A DNA stretch of 64,000 nt from Capillidium heterosporum (Eukaryota; Entomophthoromycota; Entomophthoromycetes; Entomophthorales; Capillidiaceae), in contig WBMQ01000013.1 in the NCBI GenBank assembly GCA_016630905.1, forward strand, positions 496,001-560,000, written 5' to 3'. The notes under the pieces were generated by a model. The model saw only the letters and a program-made list of their open reading frames with translations. It did no database searches and was not told the DNA's origin. Below are positions 10,149 to 21,950 of this stretch, piece after piece. The first letter of the stretch is position 1. Each line of letters begins with the position of its first letter. Position numbers and translations under genes: made by a program.

Positions 10149-11595
10149 TGTTTCTTTTTCAGACTATTTATTTTGCAATTTCCCTTCATGTGTTTTTTAT
10201 AGTTTGAGTAAACAATTCTAATTGAATTTTGGATTTCTGGGGATAGTTTTATATGCTTGGAAATTGCCTTTGTCGGTTTTGAACTTTTGTTCTTATATAT
10301 TTTTCGATGTACTAATAAGATCTCTATAAGATAGCTGGAGTATACTATTCGAGGTTTGTATTTTAGGCTAAGGGTTTAAAATCAGCTCTTGGAAAGATAA
10401 ACAAAATCCGTCCTTCTCCCTTGACCTTTGACTTCCTATATACCTCCAAGTGCCTGAACACATCACTTAATGTATATGACCTAGTTTTAGAAAGGATGAG
10501 TCGTTGCAATCGATTGCTTTTCATATAGTGAGCTATAGATAAATTTTCTATCTACATAAATGAGTATTTTATAGACTTAGGATATTTGAATATAGACTTA
10601 CAGCCATAGTTAAATATCAAGTCTAACTAAGCTTTTACTCCTATTCCTTTGTTCTGATAGAACGGACCTTACCTAAATCATTTAGCGATTTTGCCTACTG
10701 GTATTTGAAGTCAAGTATTTCCATTCCGAAATGTTGGGATATTTCGTAATAAAGCATCAAATTCTAGTATTATAAATGTGAAATATATGCAGTCCATTAC
10801 ATTATATATGTGTTAATATAGCATCTTGAATTATATGCTTTGAATATGTTCATTTTGTATCAAAAAGGATATATTTGAATTGTGACAGCTTGGAAGATTT
10901 CCGGTAGGGTATAGATACTTTATGTTTCAAATGAAGTACTAATTTTATACAAAATCAACAGTACTCGATCAAGAACGCTTCATGGTTTGGATATTATCTG
11001 TTGGCTAAGATTGCCTTCGTCTGCAAAATCCCTACAAATATTCCATTTTCTGATTTTCCTTTTGTGGAAATTATTTGTTGTCTACTTCATATATTTTTGA
11101 TGAATTCTCAAACGTAATGAAGGGAAGGCTGATATTCAACATGACTTGAAGTGTTGAGTAGTATATTTTAATCTTTTTTAAATATATATATTCGAAAATT
11201 TACATTTATTTAAATGTACATTTCTATTGAAAAATTGAATTGAAACCTATTATAGCTATTGGTCTACTTCCATTATAAAGACATCTCAGATAAAATTTTT
11301 TGTATAATTAAGACATCACAATACTGGATTTAGTGTAGTTTAGCTCTACTATAGAAAAATCTTTGCCAAATCCAGGTATTGTAAATTTCATTTTAACGGC
11401 TGGGATAGGAAAGTTACAAGTACGGATCAACTTTGAAACTTTTTACCGATCCGTTTCGAAAATGTCGATAACCTGATGCTCACTACCAATTGTTAGCGTA
11501 GAAGTGATAACAACATAATAAATGTAAAAGTGATAACCAGTTGTAAACTGGTCAACATGGACGGACGTAGATACTTTAGTAAATCAAAGTCCCAA
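10149..11595. other. intergenic, AT-rich
   Basis: Nearly 1.5 kb with no convincing ORF, tRNA or repeat. It contains the 3' end of RAB18 and the upstream region of the secreted coiled-coil gene. Confidence 0.5.
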
Positions 11596-11602
11596 TATAA
11601 AA
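11596..11602 (+). promoter_or_regulatory. TATA box of secreted coiled-coil gene
   Basis: TATAAAA 83 bases upstream of the ATG at 11685. Confidence 0.5.
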
Positions 11603-11684
11603 GTTTTAAAAGAAATTTCAAAAACCTTTACCCAAACCTTTTAAGTTTGAAACTTGAACGTATAATTTACACTAATACTTTACC

Positions 11685-12299
11685 ATGCAAAAGTTCCCTC
11701 AACTGAAGTTTATAACTTTGCTAGCGCTGGTCAGCCTGCAAGGAACCTTAGCCATACCAACCACTGAGTCAGGTGTTGCCCCCGCCCCAGCTCCCGTTCC
11801 AGCTAAAGCTCCTGAAGCTAAGACTGATTCTCAGGAAAGTAACGTTGAATTCGATGCTGCTTTGAAGTTACACAAGGACGCCATTGAAAGTTTGGACCAA
11901 GCCATCGCCAACCTCAACCAAGTGTACAGCAACTCCTTAGCCCACTCTACTGAGCTCGACTACCAGATTAAGACTCTTCGAGGTAAAGCTGACGAAGCTC
12001 ATAAAGCTGCCGAGCTAGATAAGGAAAAGTTAGCCAAATCGAATGGCAATTTGAACCGAGTAGCCGAAAAAGTTATCAAGAACGATACCAGACAGAAGCA
12101 GATCGAACTTAAGATCACCGACCAGGCACAGAAGAAACAGAACCGAGACCAAGTTGTTAGCTCTAACGCCAAGGTTAAAGCTGCCAGAGCTAAAGCTCAA
12201 GCTGAAGTCGCCAAGAAAGAGGCTGAGGATGCCAGGAAGGAGGCTGAGGCCCACAGGGAACGTATAAAGAAGTTGGCTGAACTCGCCGGACAGAGCTAA
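11685..12299 (+). CDS. secreted alanine-rich coiled-coil protein, unknown function
   Basis: A 204-residue intronless protein. Residues 1-23 form a signal peptide ending in TLA. A Pro/Ala linker (about 32-46, APAPAPVPAKAP) follows, and then almost the whole remainder (about 55-200) is charged, Ala/Lys/Glu-rich, with heptad character typical of a long coiled coil. There is no cysteine in the mature part and no catalytic motif. I do not recognise a family. A structural cell-wall or extracellular role is only a guess. A decayed gene of the same general type, with a signal-like start and a Lys/Glu/Ala tail, lies at 42778-43290. A TATA box and C-ending codons suggest strong expression. Confidence 0.75.
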   Translation: MQKFPQLKFITLLALVSLQGTLAIPTTESGVAPAPAPVPAKAPEAKTDSQESNVEFDAALKLHKDAIESLDQAIANLNQVYSNSLAHSTELDYQIKTLRGKADEAHKAAELDKEKLAKSNGNLNRVAEKVIKNDTRQKQIELKITDQAQKKQNRDQVVSSNAKVKAARAKAQAEVAKKEAEDARKEAEAHRERIKKLAELAGQS

Positions 12300-12641
12300 T
12301 AATGGAATTTACCTTTTTAATATAAATTAGATTAATGTCTATATTTTGTAATATACTTTTTCCTTTTGATTTGAACTGGTCTAAGTTCCTAAAGTCATCT
12401 AGGCTCATTTCAACTATCAGGTAATGAGGAAATAACATTTGTTGAGTCTAAATGTCTACATTACTTTGGAAAGTTTTAATTGCTATTCTACTTTTGAAGA
12501 TTCCAAATTAATTCTTTCCAAAATATATATTCAATCATCATTGAATTTTAATTTATATATGAATGAAACTCCAACTTTACATAAATACTATTGTTATGTA
12601 AACATTTATTGATGGTAGCCCTCAAACTTATGAAATTCTGG
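12300..12641. other. convergent intergenic
   Basis: Spacer between the 3' ends of two convergent genes. Nothing else seen. Confidence 0.5.
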
Positions 12642-13273
12642 TTACAACTGGATCCAAGGGTTGATAAACAAACTATAGGTAGGATATTTGTCCCCATTAG
12701 TATTGTGCTTGACGTTAGGTACATAAACGTAGTCCTTGAATTCTAGTTTATCTTCCTCGTCATCGAAATCTTCGTAATCCGAGGCATTGACTAAAGCTGA
12801 TATTAAATTTGAATTAATAAAACTATAAATATATAAGGAATCTTACTATATTCCTCATCGTTGACTTTGAAGCTATCCTTCAGATCCGAGTAGGTGTCCT
12901 CCTTCAATATAGACATTGGTTTGGAAGATGACTTGTAGTAGGAACTTTTAAAATTGAGATCCTTGTTCAAAAGGTGGTTGGGTTTGGCAACACTTTTATC
13001 CCACTCTTTGCCTACATATATATAAGTATCTTAACTCTCTATTGCAAATTTACCAAAAACCTGCTCCAAAAAGTCCAACTCCAAATCGATGTTCAAACAG
13101 AACTCCTCTTTATTCTTAGATACGGTAGATGTTGATACTGAAACGAACGATGTAGATGATGCTAATGAGGATGCTAAAGTTGGGGAAATAATGGTTAGGT
13201 CAGAGATGTTGAAGGCTTCGTTCAACTTGATCTTTTCGTACTTGAAGTTGAAGTCGTTGGTCTGTACTCCCAT
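12642..13273 (-). CDS. unknown acidic protein, three exons
   Basis: A spliced gene for a 179-residue protein; exons in coding order are 13054-13273, 12847-13011 and 12642-12796, with introns of 42 and 50 nt, each GT..AG and frame-preserving. It begins MGVQTNDFNFKYEKIKL. Next come a Ser/Thr-rich stretch, a run EFCLNIDLELDFLEQVFGKEWDK, a Lys/Ser region and an acidic patch (YEDFDDEED) before the end PWIQL. There is no signal peptide, membrane segment or metal motif. The family is not recognised. The regular codon structure across three exons is the evidence that it is real. Confidence 0.6.
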
Positions 13274-14190
13274 ACTGGCATAGATATTACTATAGGGTAA
13301 ATGGGTAAATTTGTCTTGTGGTTAAATTATGTTGATGTTTTGGTAAGATGGTGAACTTTTTTTAGCTTTGCAGTTATATATATGTATATTTTCTGTACGA
13401 TATCAGTTTGATTTATAAAACTTACAAATCATTCAATTGTGGTGGAATTATATAATTTATTAGCTTACTACGAGATAACAATACTATGCCTCGTATACTA
13501 CCAATAGAATCAAAATCTATATATACTTATATAAAAAATAAACAATATAGCAAATATAGTTACTATAAAAATTTAAACCTGTATTTGGTATACAAAGCTT
13601 GCATATCATATTTTCAATTTTTCGAATTATGAGCCAACTACTGAAAGCAGTTTATAGTTTCCAATTAGTGGTTTCCTTGGATTTCCAGTCTACCAATTAA
13701 GTTACATCATATTTAATGTCCACCGAAATCAGATGATTGGATTTCAAATTTTATAGATCTGGTGTCCTGCTTCAACTTTAAACTATACTTTTTTTAATTA
13801 GTAGTAGTTTGGCGGCGTTTTCTACCTGAATGAAAATGTTGGATAAAGTGGACCGAAGATTGACCTTGACAATGGGCATGGTATACTTTAGATTCTAGGT
13901 TAATTGATGTGAGATTTAATGGATAGTAATGTTGGCTGAAACTTGAGGGGATTTGATCAAAGCTTTGTAGATTATAGGCGCCTTTTTATAATATTGTTTA
14001 CAGCTATCCTGAAGATATAGTAAAGGCTAAAATTTTGGCCTGTTGTAGGATGTTATATAGGTTAATAGTGACATGAAGGTCAGCCAGAGACAAGCTTGTG
14101 CAGATTCCATATACGCAATTGAAAAGTAAAACTATTTAAAAGAGCATTGTAGATCGATAGAAAACTTTATTATATGAACAAACACAAACT
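13274..14190. other. intergenic
   Basis: AT-rich sequence between two minus-strand genes. No ORF, RNA gene or repeat that I can support. Confidence 0.5.
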
Positions 14191-14967
14191 TTATAAACTA
14201 GAATTGATACTGGAGGCGGTTGATATGTAGTTGTAGATACCATACTCGTCGTCGAATATAAGGTGCTCCAGGTCCTCTGGATCACCACCCGACACTTTGT
14301 AGAACTCCAGTATACTTGAGGCATCCGATTCCATCTTCTTAGTTTGATACAAAGTTTTACCCTGCTGGTCGATTATCAAAGTGCCTACCAGGTGCTTGTG
14401 TTTGAGTAGCTTCAACTTACTAGTCCTTTCGTTGACGTTGAGGTTGGTATTGTTAGTATGCTTGATCTTGTTGGAGAAGGATCGCACTTTCTTGAGGAAA
14501 CTGGACCCTAGGCTGTTGAAGTTTTTGTTGAAGAGGTTCAAAGTGTTGAAGACTTTGTGGTCAACATCTTCGTAGTACTTGAAGGATCGCAGGCTGTTGG
14601 TCAGGTACATCTCGTTGACTTCTTTCAACGTTATAGCCACGAACTTGACTTTGAGATCCAGGAAGAGGTCCTGTAGGTAGCCCAGCTGCTCCAGCTCTAG
14701 CTTGCAGCATTTGCAGTCTAGGTCGGGTATCACCTTTATCAACACTTTGTCGTACTTCCACAGGTCCGATATGAGCTGTAGCTCACCACTGTTCGTCTTT
14801 ATCTGCAGCCCTTGTAAGGGGTTTATGGAGGTTGGTAAGCTGAACCGCCTGCTATGTCGGTTTTGAGTTAGTGTGTGGCTGGATGGGCTGCTCAGGTTCT
14901 GCATACTGGGCTTGTACCGTAGCCTTGGCTCGGTCATGGGTCTCGGTTTGATGTGGGTTGTCGCCAT
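14191..14967 (-). CDS. thioredoxin-fold protein, PRXL2/AhpC-TSA-like
   Basis: A 258-residue intronless protein. The open frame extends further upstream to 15021 without an ATG, so the first ATG at 14967 is the chosen start. Residues 1-55 are basic and Ser/Pro-rich. From about residue 60 the order strand, CxxC-like motif (Cys85, Cys87, Cys88 in DLDCKCCKLELEQL), helix, strand (KFVAITL) and later GTLIIDQQGKTLY resembles the AhpC/TSA-2 (PRXL2, selenoprotein-U-like) fold. A redox role is plausible but not proven. The inserted Lys/Asn-rich segment in the middle (NKIKHTNNTNLN) is unusual. Family assignment is tentative. Confidence 0.55.
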   Translation of the reverse strand: MATTHIKPRPMTEPRLRYKPSMQNLSSPSSHTLTQNRHSRRFSLPTSINPLQGLQIKTNSGELQLISDLWKYDKVLIKVIPDLDCKCCKLELEQLGYLQDLFLDLKVKFVAITLKEVNEMYLTNSLRSFKYYEDVDHKVFNTLNLFNKNFNSLGSSFLKKVRSFSNKIKHTNNTNLNVNERTSKLKLLKHKHLVGTLIIDQQGKTLYQTKKMESDASSILEFYKVSGGDPEDLEHLIFDDEYGIYNYISTASSINSSL

Positions 14968-17365
14968 CTTATTAGGTTCTAATACTCTAAATCTAACTGT
15001 TTGTAAAATTATAAACTCCAAGCTATACTTTTCTAAGCTATCCCTTTAAATACTATCTTTCCTAGCTCTCTTATAAATATAGCTTTAAATTGGACCTGAA
15101 CCTGGAATCATAGGTTGTTATTGCCAGGACCCAAATGTTTGATTGAACTAGTTTCTCATCCTACTTATTCTGCACCCAACTGCTTGGTTGGACTATTTCC
15201 GTCCAGGTATATCTAAGTTGGGAACCCTCAATATTTCCACTTCAAATTTAGGTTTGGTTGCACAACCGATTCCAATTCCCAGTTGCAATTAGGATAAATC
15301 AACATTTTCCTCGGTACTTTGATTATGTTTTCCACCAATTAAGGCCCTACCAGTTTAAGCCGGACAAATGTAGAATAAACCAAGTTTGGTTTTGCGCTTT
15401 ACAAGTTTTAAATTGAGTATAATTTTGATTTGTAACCAAACCTTACTACGGATAAATCTGCAAAGCATCTGATATTGAAAGTTGGTGGACAAAAACTTGA
15501 GCTTTATACTGAAAAAGCTTCAATTAATTAGGCGGCAGAACTAATAACCAAGCTAGTTGGGTAGATGGTAAATGGAGTAAGTTCTGAGCCTAATATGGAG
15601 TGGATTTGTGAATTCTTGGTTTGCTGCATCCATCAAGGTCATCAATGTATTCTTACAAGGTGCTAAACCAACCTCCAATTAGTCTTTGGATAATCTATAA
15701 CGGACCGGATATGGACGCTGGATACTGTATATCGGATATATGGAACATATTTAACAATGATTACAACATTTGAAGATGATCTAATAGTACTGAAAACGTC
15801 CGTATATTGATTTAGCTGTCAGGCTTTTTTATCACAATATACTTGCTGGTATCCACCGATTTTGGTTGGATGTGTTAAAGGATTTCCTTAGAAATGAAGT
15901 GATACTTCAAATAAGTTGTTTCGATGCAGTAGCTTTATATATTTATACTCCTCCCCTTTAAATATCGAGTTAATATAGTTGGTCTAATCGCTTGCCCTCA
16001 AATATTCGACATCGGATACCATTTATGTATGGAAGCTTCCAATAGTGTTGGTGCCATTTCATAACATACTACTATATGTAAGCTGATTATAAGCTTTTAA
16101 GTAGTCTAAAACCTTTAAAGCGGTATCTAATCAGTATGCGCTACACGTGTTACTACAAACCAGGTCGATATACATGGTATTTGAGAACCTTTGAAAGAGG
16201 TCACTATGTATAGAATGATTTAGTATGGTGAGCTTACTAGTAAAACTAGTACATTGAAGTTGTAATGGGATAGTTTATTTGTAGGTAACTTGTCAAGCCA
16301 TCAAGTCTACTCAAAATCTATTTGTGGCTGGTTAGATTATGAATACAATCAAATCCAATTAATCTGAGAAAGGCCGGTTTTTTTATATACCAACTGTTAT
16401 AGCCACCAATTTTATATTGACTTATAGAAAAGTTGGCTATTTGTAAACCAACTGATTTTGACTGTATCTATCACAACGCACATTGTAAGTAGTCATTTAT
16501 ATACGCTGAGATAAATCTACAGTAGAGGTAACTACATCCTAGTTATTCTTATATTGATAGGCATCAATCATAAAATATCATTTATACAGGAGAATAAGAG
16601 CTAGGCTATATTTTAAAATATGCCATAGCCAGCCCAATCTTTTGTCAATCTATAAAGTTTATAAGGGGCTTAGTTTCGATGCTTCTGATCTCACCTTGAA
16701 GCACGTTGTACTCAACCCAACCTAATTTGTTTACACTCTATAAAGCCTATAGAGCTGGCTTGGCTTTGATTTTCTATTAAGCCTTCTATAGGTACTTGGA
16801 TTTATCTCTTTCTTTTAAAACCTGCTTGGCATATATAGTGTCATGGGCTTATTAAATCATATATACCGTAGTAGTTCCATTTTCAAATTGCTAACCCTTA
16901 GAGTATATATATTACTTTTTCCATAAGTGTATTTGTAACAAATAAAGTTCAAAGTAGATTGTATCTTGAGAATCTAAAATAGTGCCAAGATGGATCAAAA
17001 TGGTACAGCTGTACTAAAAGATCGGTAGTCAACAAGGGTATTCAATATTGAAGTCTATATGGGCTTTGATCTTTGAATCGGATCTAACAAGTACTCCCAT
17101 CAAATCCTTTTCGTTTACCAACTCTCAACTTCACTACAATAAACTTTACCTGTTTCCAAATCGAGCAAGATCCTTTGATAAGGAATATTTCACTATCTCC
17201 TGATCTAGGGTTCATTTTTTTGAAGAATTGGAACTTTTCAAAGATCCTAACAAACCTATAGGAGTTCCCTTCCAACACTAGAAACTTTGCTTTTATATAC
17301 AAGTTGCCAGGACAATCTACTTATATAGATCTTTTACCAGCCACAACTTCTAATTAATTAATACA
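14968..17365. other. long intergenic region
   Basis: About 2.4 kb without a gene I can support. Around 16630-16800 two degenerate copies of an about 85-base stretch (containing CTATAAAG and GGCTT..GATT) follow each other, a weak tandem repeat. A minus-strand open frame at 17084-17302 lacks an ATG start. The end of the region holds the promoter of the UPF0014 gene. Confidence 0.45.
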
Positions 17366-18654
17366 ATGGATCAAGTTTACCCACTCAAAGGCTCAGAACC
17401 TGAACTTACCTACTTAAACGTCACCTACGCCGTCTCCTTCCTAGTAGTTCCAAGTATAAAAGTAGAATAAGAATGTCCAACTAACTTTTCTAGTCATCTT
17501 GTCTCAAATATTCAACCTCAAGCTGACATTGGAGCTAGTAGTTTCGGCATGTCGTTGTGTGGTTCAGCTTACCGCTATGGGCATGGTGTTGGACCAGGTA
17601 CTGACGACTAAAAATCCTTATTATGTAGTAGGTTTGGCAGGTAATTTTTATACAAAAATAAATCTACTAAACCAACATGGTATCTTTAGTTCTGCTGACC
17701 ATTTTAGCTTCGTTGGAATTGGTATTATCGAAGACGAAGCGACAGTTCAACTTCATGGTAGCTTTTGACTAGTATTTCATCTTTGGCTAAGGCATCATTT
17801 TTATTATACTGCAGTTCATGTACGTGCTGTTAGCTTTATCAGGTAGTTGTCTAGGTATCGCAGTAGTTGGTAAGCTTATATAGTTAAATGGGAAACTAAA
17901 TTTGTTAAAGGGGCTTGGTTCGCCATTGGAATAAAACCATTTTGGCAGCCCGACCAGTTTATACCTATCTTTGGTATGTTGATTGGTAATGCCATGTCAG
18001 CCGTTGCGGTAGGAACCAACTACTGTTTAAGAGAGCTTTCGTAAGTACTGTATTTTCGATTTATATTTAATTGTATCTATAGTGAGAACTCTTCCATTAT
18101 CGAGACTAGTTTAGCTATGGGGGCCACGAGATGGGAGGCTACGCAACCTATGTTGGTGCAAGCTTTGAGGCTGGCATTGTTACCTACTATTAACTCTATG
18201 AGGTTTGCATTGTTTAAGTTTTGTATTTAATTTATGGTGTTATTTAGCATCATCGGATTGATATCTATCCCAGGTATATTGGAATATAGGATAAAAAGAC
18301 ATACTAATCACCACTTAGGCATGTTGACTGGTCAAATCTTGGGTGGTGGATCTGTATCCAACGCGGTCAAGTACCAACAGATCATCATGTTTATGATAAC
18401 TGCGTCGGCTACCCTAGGGACGTTGATCTCATGCTATGTAAATTTTACTTTTGAAAAATGTACTTACCCATCCCAAGTTCCTTTTGACACAATGTTTGGA
18501 TCGTACCCATAGGTTGAGACAAGATTTAATCATCGAAAGACCCAGCTGGAAGCCGTACAAGCATTCTTTCGACTTGAATATCTTCTCAAAGGTTAGCAAG
18601 TACTTCTGGCTCGGTACGGCTGAGGAACGTCGACCTATTTTAAGAGATAATTAA
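17366..18654 (+). CDS. UPF0014/FetB-ALS3-type membrane protein
   Basis: A 324-residue polytopic membrane protein encoded by eight exons: 17366-17453, 17494-17640, 17690-17757, 17815-17869, 17911-18040, 18083-18202, 18248-18437, 18478-18654. All introns are about 40-57 nt and keep the frame. The family core is very clear: LVVSACRCVVQL, IPIFGMLIGNAM, ETSLAMGATRWEA, LLPTINSM, IIGLISIPG, MLTGQILGGG and KYQQIIMFMI. Bacterial FetB is the permease half of an ABC exporter linked to iron, and plant ALS3/STAR2 is an aluminium-tolerance protein pairing with a separate ATP-binding subunit. No ATPase gene lies nearby. An insertion (EYRIKRHTNHHLG) falls between SIPG and MLTGQ, and the hydrophilic C-terminal tail is about 45 residues. 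The substrate is unknown. Confidence 0.85.
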
Positions 18655-19783
18655 TGGAATGAGTATGTTTACCCTTGTGTTAAAAGAGTATCTACCTAAT
18701 TTTAAAGTTTTTATTTAGAAGGCTAAATAAATTGTAGTTTATAAAGTTTATATGAGCATGTTTCTTGTAGTTTCAAACTGATATATATTCGATATAGTTT
18801 TTATGTGTATCCTATAAATCGCACTTACACAAGTAGATAAGGTACAATTTAATAGATTGGTTTAGGAATAATTTGAATAGAAACTTTAGTACAGCTGTCT
18901 TTTACTATAAATATGTTTATGAAAATGTACCTAACATCCATTTACTTTTAACTGATAGTTGACTATAATTGCGAAATGAATTCCTTTACACATCACTCAA
19001 AGATTATGTCATCCATTAAATTTCTTATGAAACATCAGCTCATTTATTGCACCTAATCCATAAAAGTTAAGGTAAATATTTGTAGCTATACATACAGCTT
19101 CTAATATAGCATTATCATTACATATAAGTAAATTAGTGTTATTTAAAAGATAAGATAAATGAGTAGTGTACCTAAAATGAACTTTACAAAACTTATTCGG
19201 TTTTATAAGAAGGAATAGTTTTTGGCATGAAAAGCACAGCTAAATTTACCTCAATAAAAAGAACTACTAAAAGTTTACAAATGACTTGAGTTTCTCTTAA
19301 ATGCAATGATCCGAGGTCTCTAGAAAAGTTAACGATTAAGCTACATATAGCCTTACTTAAAAGCTTTTATAATGGCAGTTACTTGTAAAAATGATACGAA
19401 AATGACATTAAATATAACTTTGATTATAAAGGCAAAAGGCATATTTTGTTCAAAATTTCATTTGAATTCGAACTCAATGAATCTACTTTAAAAATAAAGT
19501 TTCTATTTCGAAAGTGTGCTATACAATTCTCTCTTTAAAATTGGTTGCCTCGTTCATATTTGTCTCTAAATTCTCTTAGGTCGTATAAAGAGAAATAGTT
19601 CAAAGCCTTGCTGTTCCTCCAAGGATTTGGTGAGTCCTGTAGAACTTGAATAATATATCAAAATTACCTCACTATAGCTATCAACAAGCAAATCATTTAA
19701 TAGAATTATGTCACTTGCATTTTTTCAAATTTTTAGCTAAAACTTCCATCAAAACAACTTTTACATTTCTAAGAGCAGGCGAT
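18655..19783. other. intergenic
   Basis: AT-rich, with no ORF or RNA gene that I can support. Confidence 0.5.
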
Positions 19784-21257
19784 ATGAACATAGCCAAAGT
19801 TTCCAATATTACCCACTTTTTGAAGTGTAGCATTCGGACCTTTGCAACAAAAGGTACTTTAAAATTCAATTCAAATAATAAAGATTGAAGGAGGCGAAGA
19901 AGTGAAGCTCAACAAGAAAGAAGTTAAAGATAAATTTATTGTCAAAGAGGTACAGGAAGAGTGGGGAACTTCACGTTTAGATAGATTTTTGAAAGAGTTT
20001 ATACCGAAAAAAAGCTTGTTGCATAAGCTTATTCGAACTAATAAGGTAAATATTTTTTACAAGACAATTTATAGTTGATTTATATTAAGTTTGGATATAT
20101 TTTTAGATTAAAGTAAATGGAGAGAGGGTAAAGGATGCCGTCTTTCCGATTCATCCCAAAGATTTGGTATACATATATAGGTTACCAGGTGTATTGGAAA
20201 ATCCAGAGGAAGTTATTAAGGTTACATATAGTTAATATGTATTTTAATATTCTATAGGGCCCAAAACTTGACGAGAAGGATGTGCCAAAAGTTATATACA
20301 AAGATGACGATATTTTAATACTAGATAAGCCTTCTGGTTTGCCATGTCAAGGTAGCTAATTATAGTCTTTATAATTTTAAAATATATCTTTTAGGTGGTG
20401 ATAAGAATACTATCGATTTAACTCAATACTTCCAATGTAAGTTCTTTTCAAACAAATGCTTCGATTTTAACCTTTCATCCATCAATAACATAGATTTGAA
20501 GTTCAATTACGTTCATCTACCAAGACTAGTACATCGAATCGACAAGGTAACTGAGTCGCCAATTATTCAATTTTAATTTTTATATCAAGGGTGTATCTGG
20601 GGCGTTGGTAGTAGCAAGAACCCATAACTACTCAGTAAAGCTATCAGAAATGTTCCGTATCAGCAGTTTAGAAAAGGACGAGTTTATCCAATCGGATAGA
20701 TCATTGAAAAAGCTTTATTTGGCCATCGTACCCAAGACCCATAGATTAAGTGCCTTACCACCTAGTGGAATCATCAGTTTAGGACTGAAGTATGTAGACG
20801 ATAACAACAAACTAGATGAAAAGGATGCTGGCACCTGGTACGAAATCGTATCAGCCAATGAGGAGTTTATATTCATAGCTCTGCAACCTATAACCGGTCG
20901 GAAACACCAGCTTCGAAAGCATAGCGTGTCTTACTTGGGCACACCTATCGTCGGAGATGCAAAGTACGATTCGAAATTTGAAACATCGATAAAACTTCAC
21001 TGCTTGTTTCTACAGATACCGGTAATTGTCTTTAAATAATCGAATTTGATGGCTTACTCAGCTTCTTTTTTATCTTTTAGAAAGAGGTCAAGGGAACTGA
21101 AGGTCTTATCAGTTCGTCAGAGATACCTCAAAGCTACCCTAAAGTTCTCCAAGATTATGTAACTAAGGCTTTCCCCGAAAAGGAAGGAACTGTTAGAGCT
21201 TACACCGAACTTCCAGCTCACTTTTTAGATTTTTTGAAAAATAGTAAATTGATATAG
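19784..21257 (+). CDS. RluA-family pseudouridine synthase, probably mitochondrial
   Basis: Multi-exon gene; exons about 19784-19853, 19891-20045, 20107-20220, 20258-20351, 20395-20546, 20590-21021, 21081-21257. The N terminus (NITHFLKCSIRTFATKG) is a basic amphipathic presequence, suggesting mitochondrial import. An S4-like RNA-binding part follows (SRLDRFLKEFIPKKSLLHKLI, KVNGERV), then the catalytic domain. It contains YKDDDILILDKPSGLPCQ, the signature HRIDKGVSGALVVA with the catalytic Asp split by an intron, KLYLAIV and PITGRKHQLRKH. The enzyme should isomerise uridine in rRNA or mRNA, comparable to RPUSD3/4 or yeast PUS5. Inside the fifth exon a 57-nt stretch at about 20435-20491 begins GTAAGT and ends ATAG; it may be an alternatively removed intron, since its length is a multiple of three. 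Confidence 0.82.
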
Positions 21258-21950
21258 GTGTTGTGTTTTTAATATACCTTTTTCATAACTATTGTTTTGA
21301 TATTAAAATACCCTGATAAAGGTAAATCAAATAGAATGGCCGACTTCTTACTTTGAAGCTAAAGCAAAGATTTAACATAAACTTTTAATAGTTACTAGTG
21401 AGATTTGATCCATATTATATTCAAATCGTAATAATATAAACTCCACTTTACAATATAATACGCTACGCTCCTAAGTTCTATTTAGATACTACTAAAGCTT
21501 GCTATAATCAATCAGAAATTATATAGTTAACTAGATTGTTTAAACAACCAAGTCATTGGTTATAAACACTAAAGTTTCATTTCTATTCTCTTTATCATCG
21601 ACTCTTGTTTATAATTATTTGATAAATTTACTAAATATATATATGCATTATAGATTTTGAGCATATGTAGTTAAGTATTAAATATAAGTAACGGTATATC
21701 TTCAAATATAGAGCTAATTCTGTCAACGAATCCTGAAAAGATGCCAACCCGTATTATAAAGCTATACGATAATGATTCTAGTATCGATTCGAATATCGTA
21801 CCATTAAATCTAAAATGTATGGCCTGTTTTTGAATACTAGTACAAGAAATTTGCGAGTAAAGCTTTAATTATGTCACTAAACGTTTTTTCATCATTCCAA
21901 CTCCTAAAATTTTTAAACTAAATAAACACACTTTTACAATTTTATAGAAA
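21258..21950. other. intergenic
   Basis: AT-rich upstream region of the MT-A70 gene; no other feature seen. Confidence 0.5.

Noticed and set aside
16630-16800. Two similar about 85-base stretches
   Set aside because: Similarity is patchy and could arise by chance in AT-rich DNA; noted only in the intergenic entry.
17084-17302. Minus-strand open frame with a donor-like site, possibly an exon of a divergent gene
   Set aside because: No ATG at the start, no upstream room before the UPF0014 gene, and no recognisable domain; left as intergenic.
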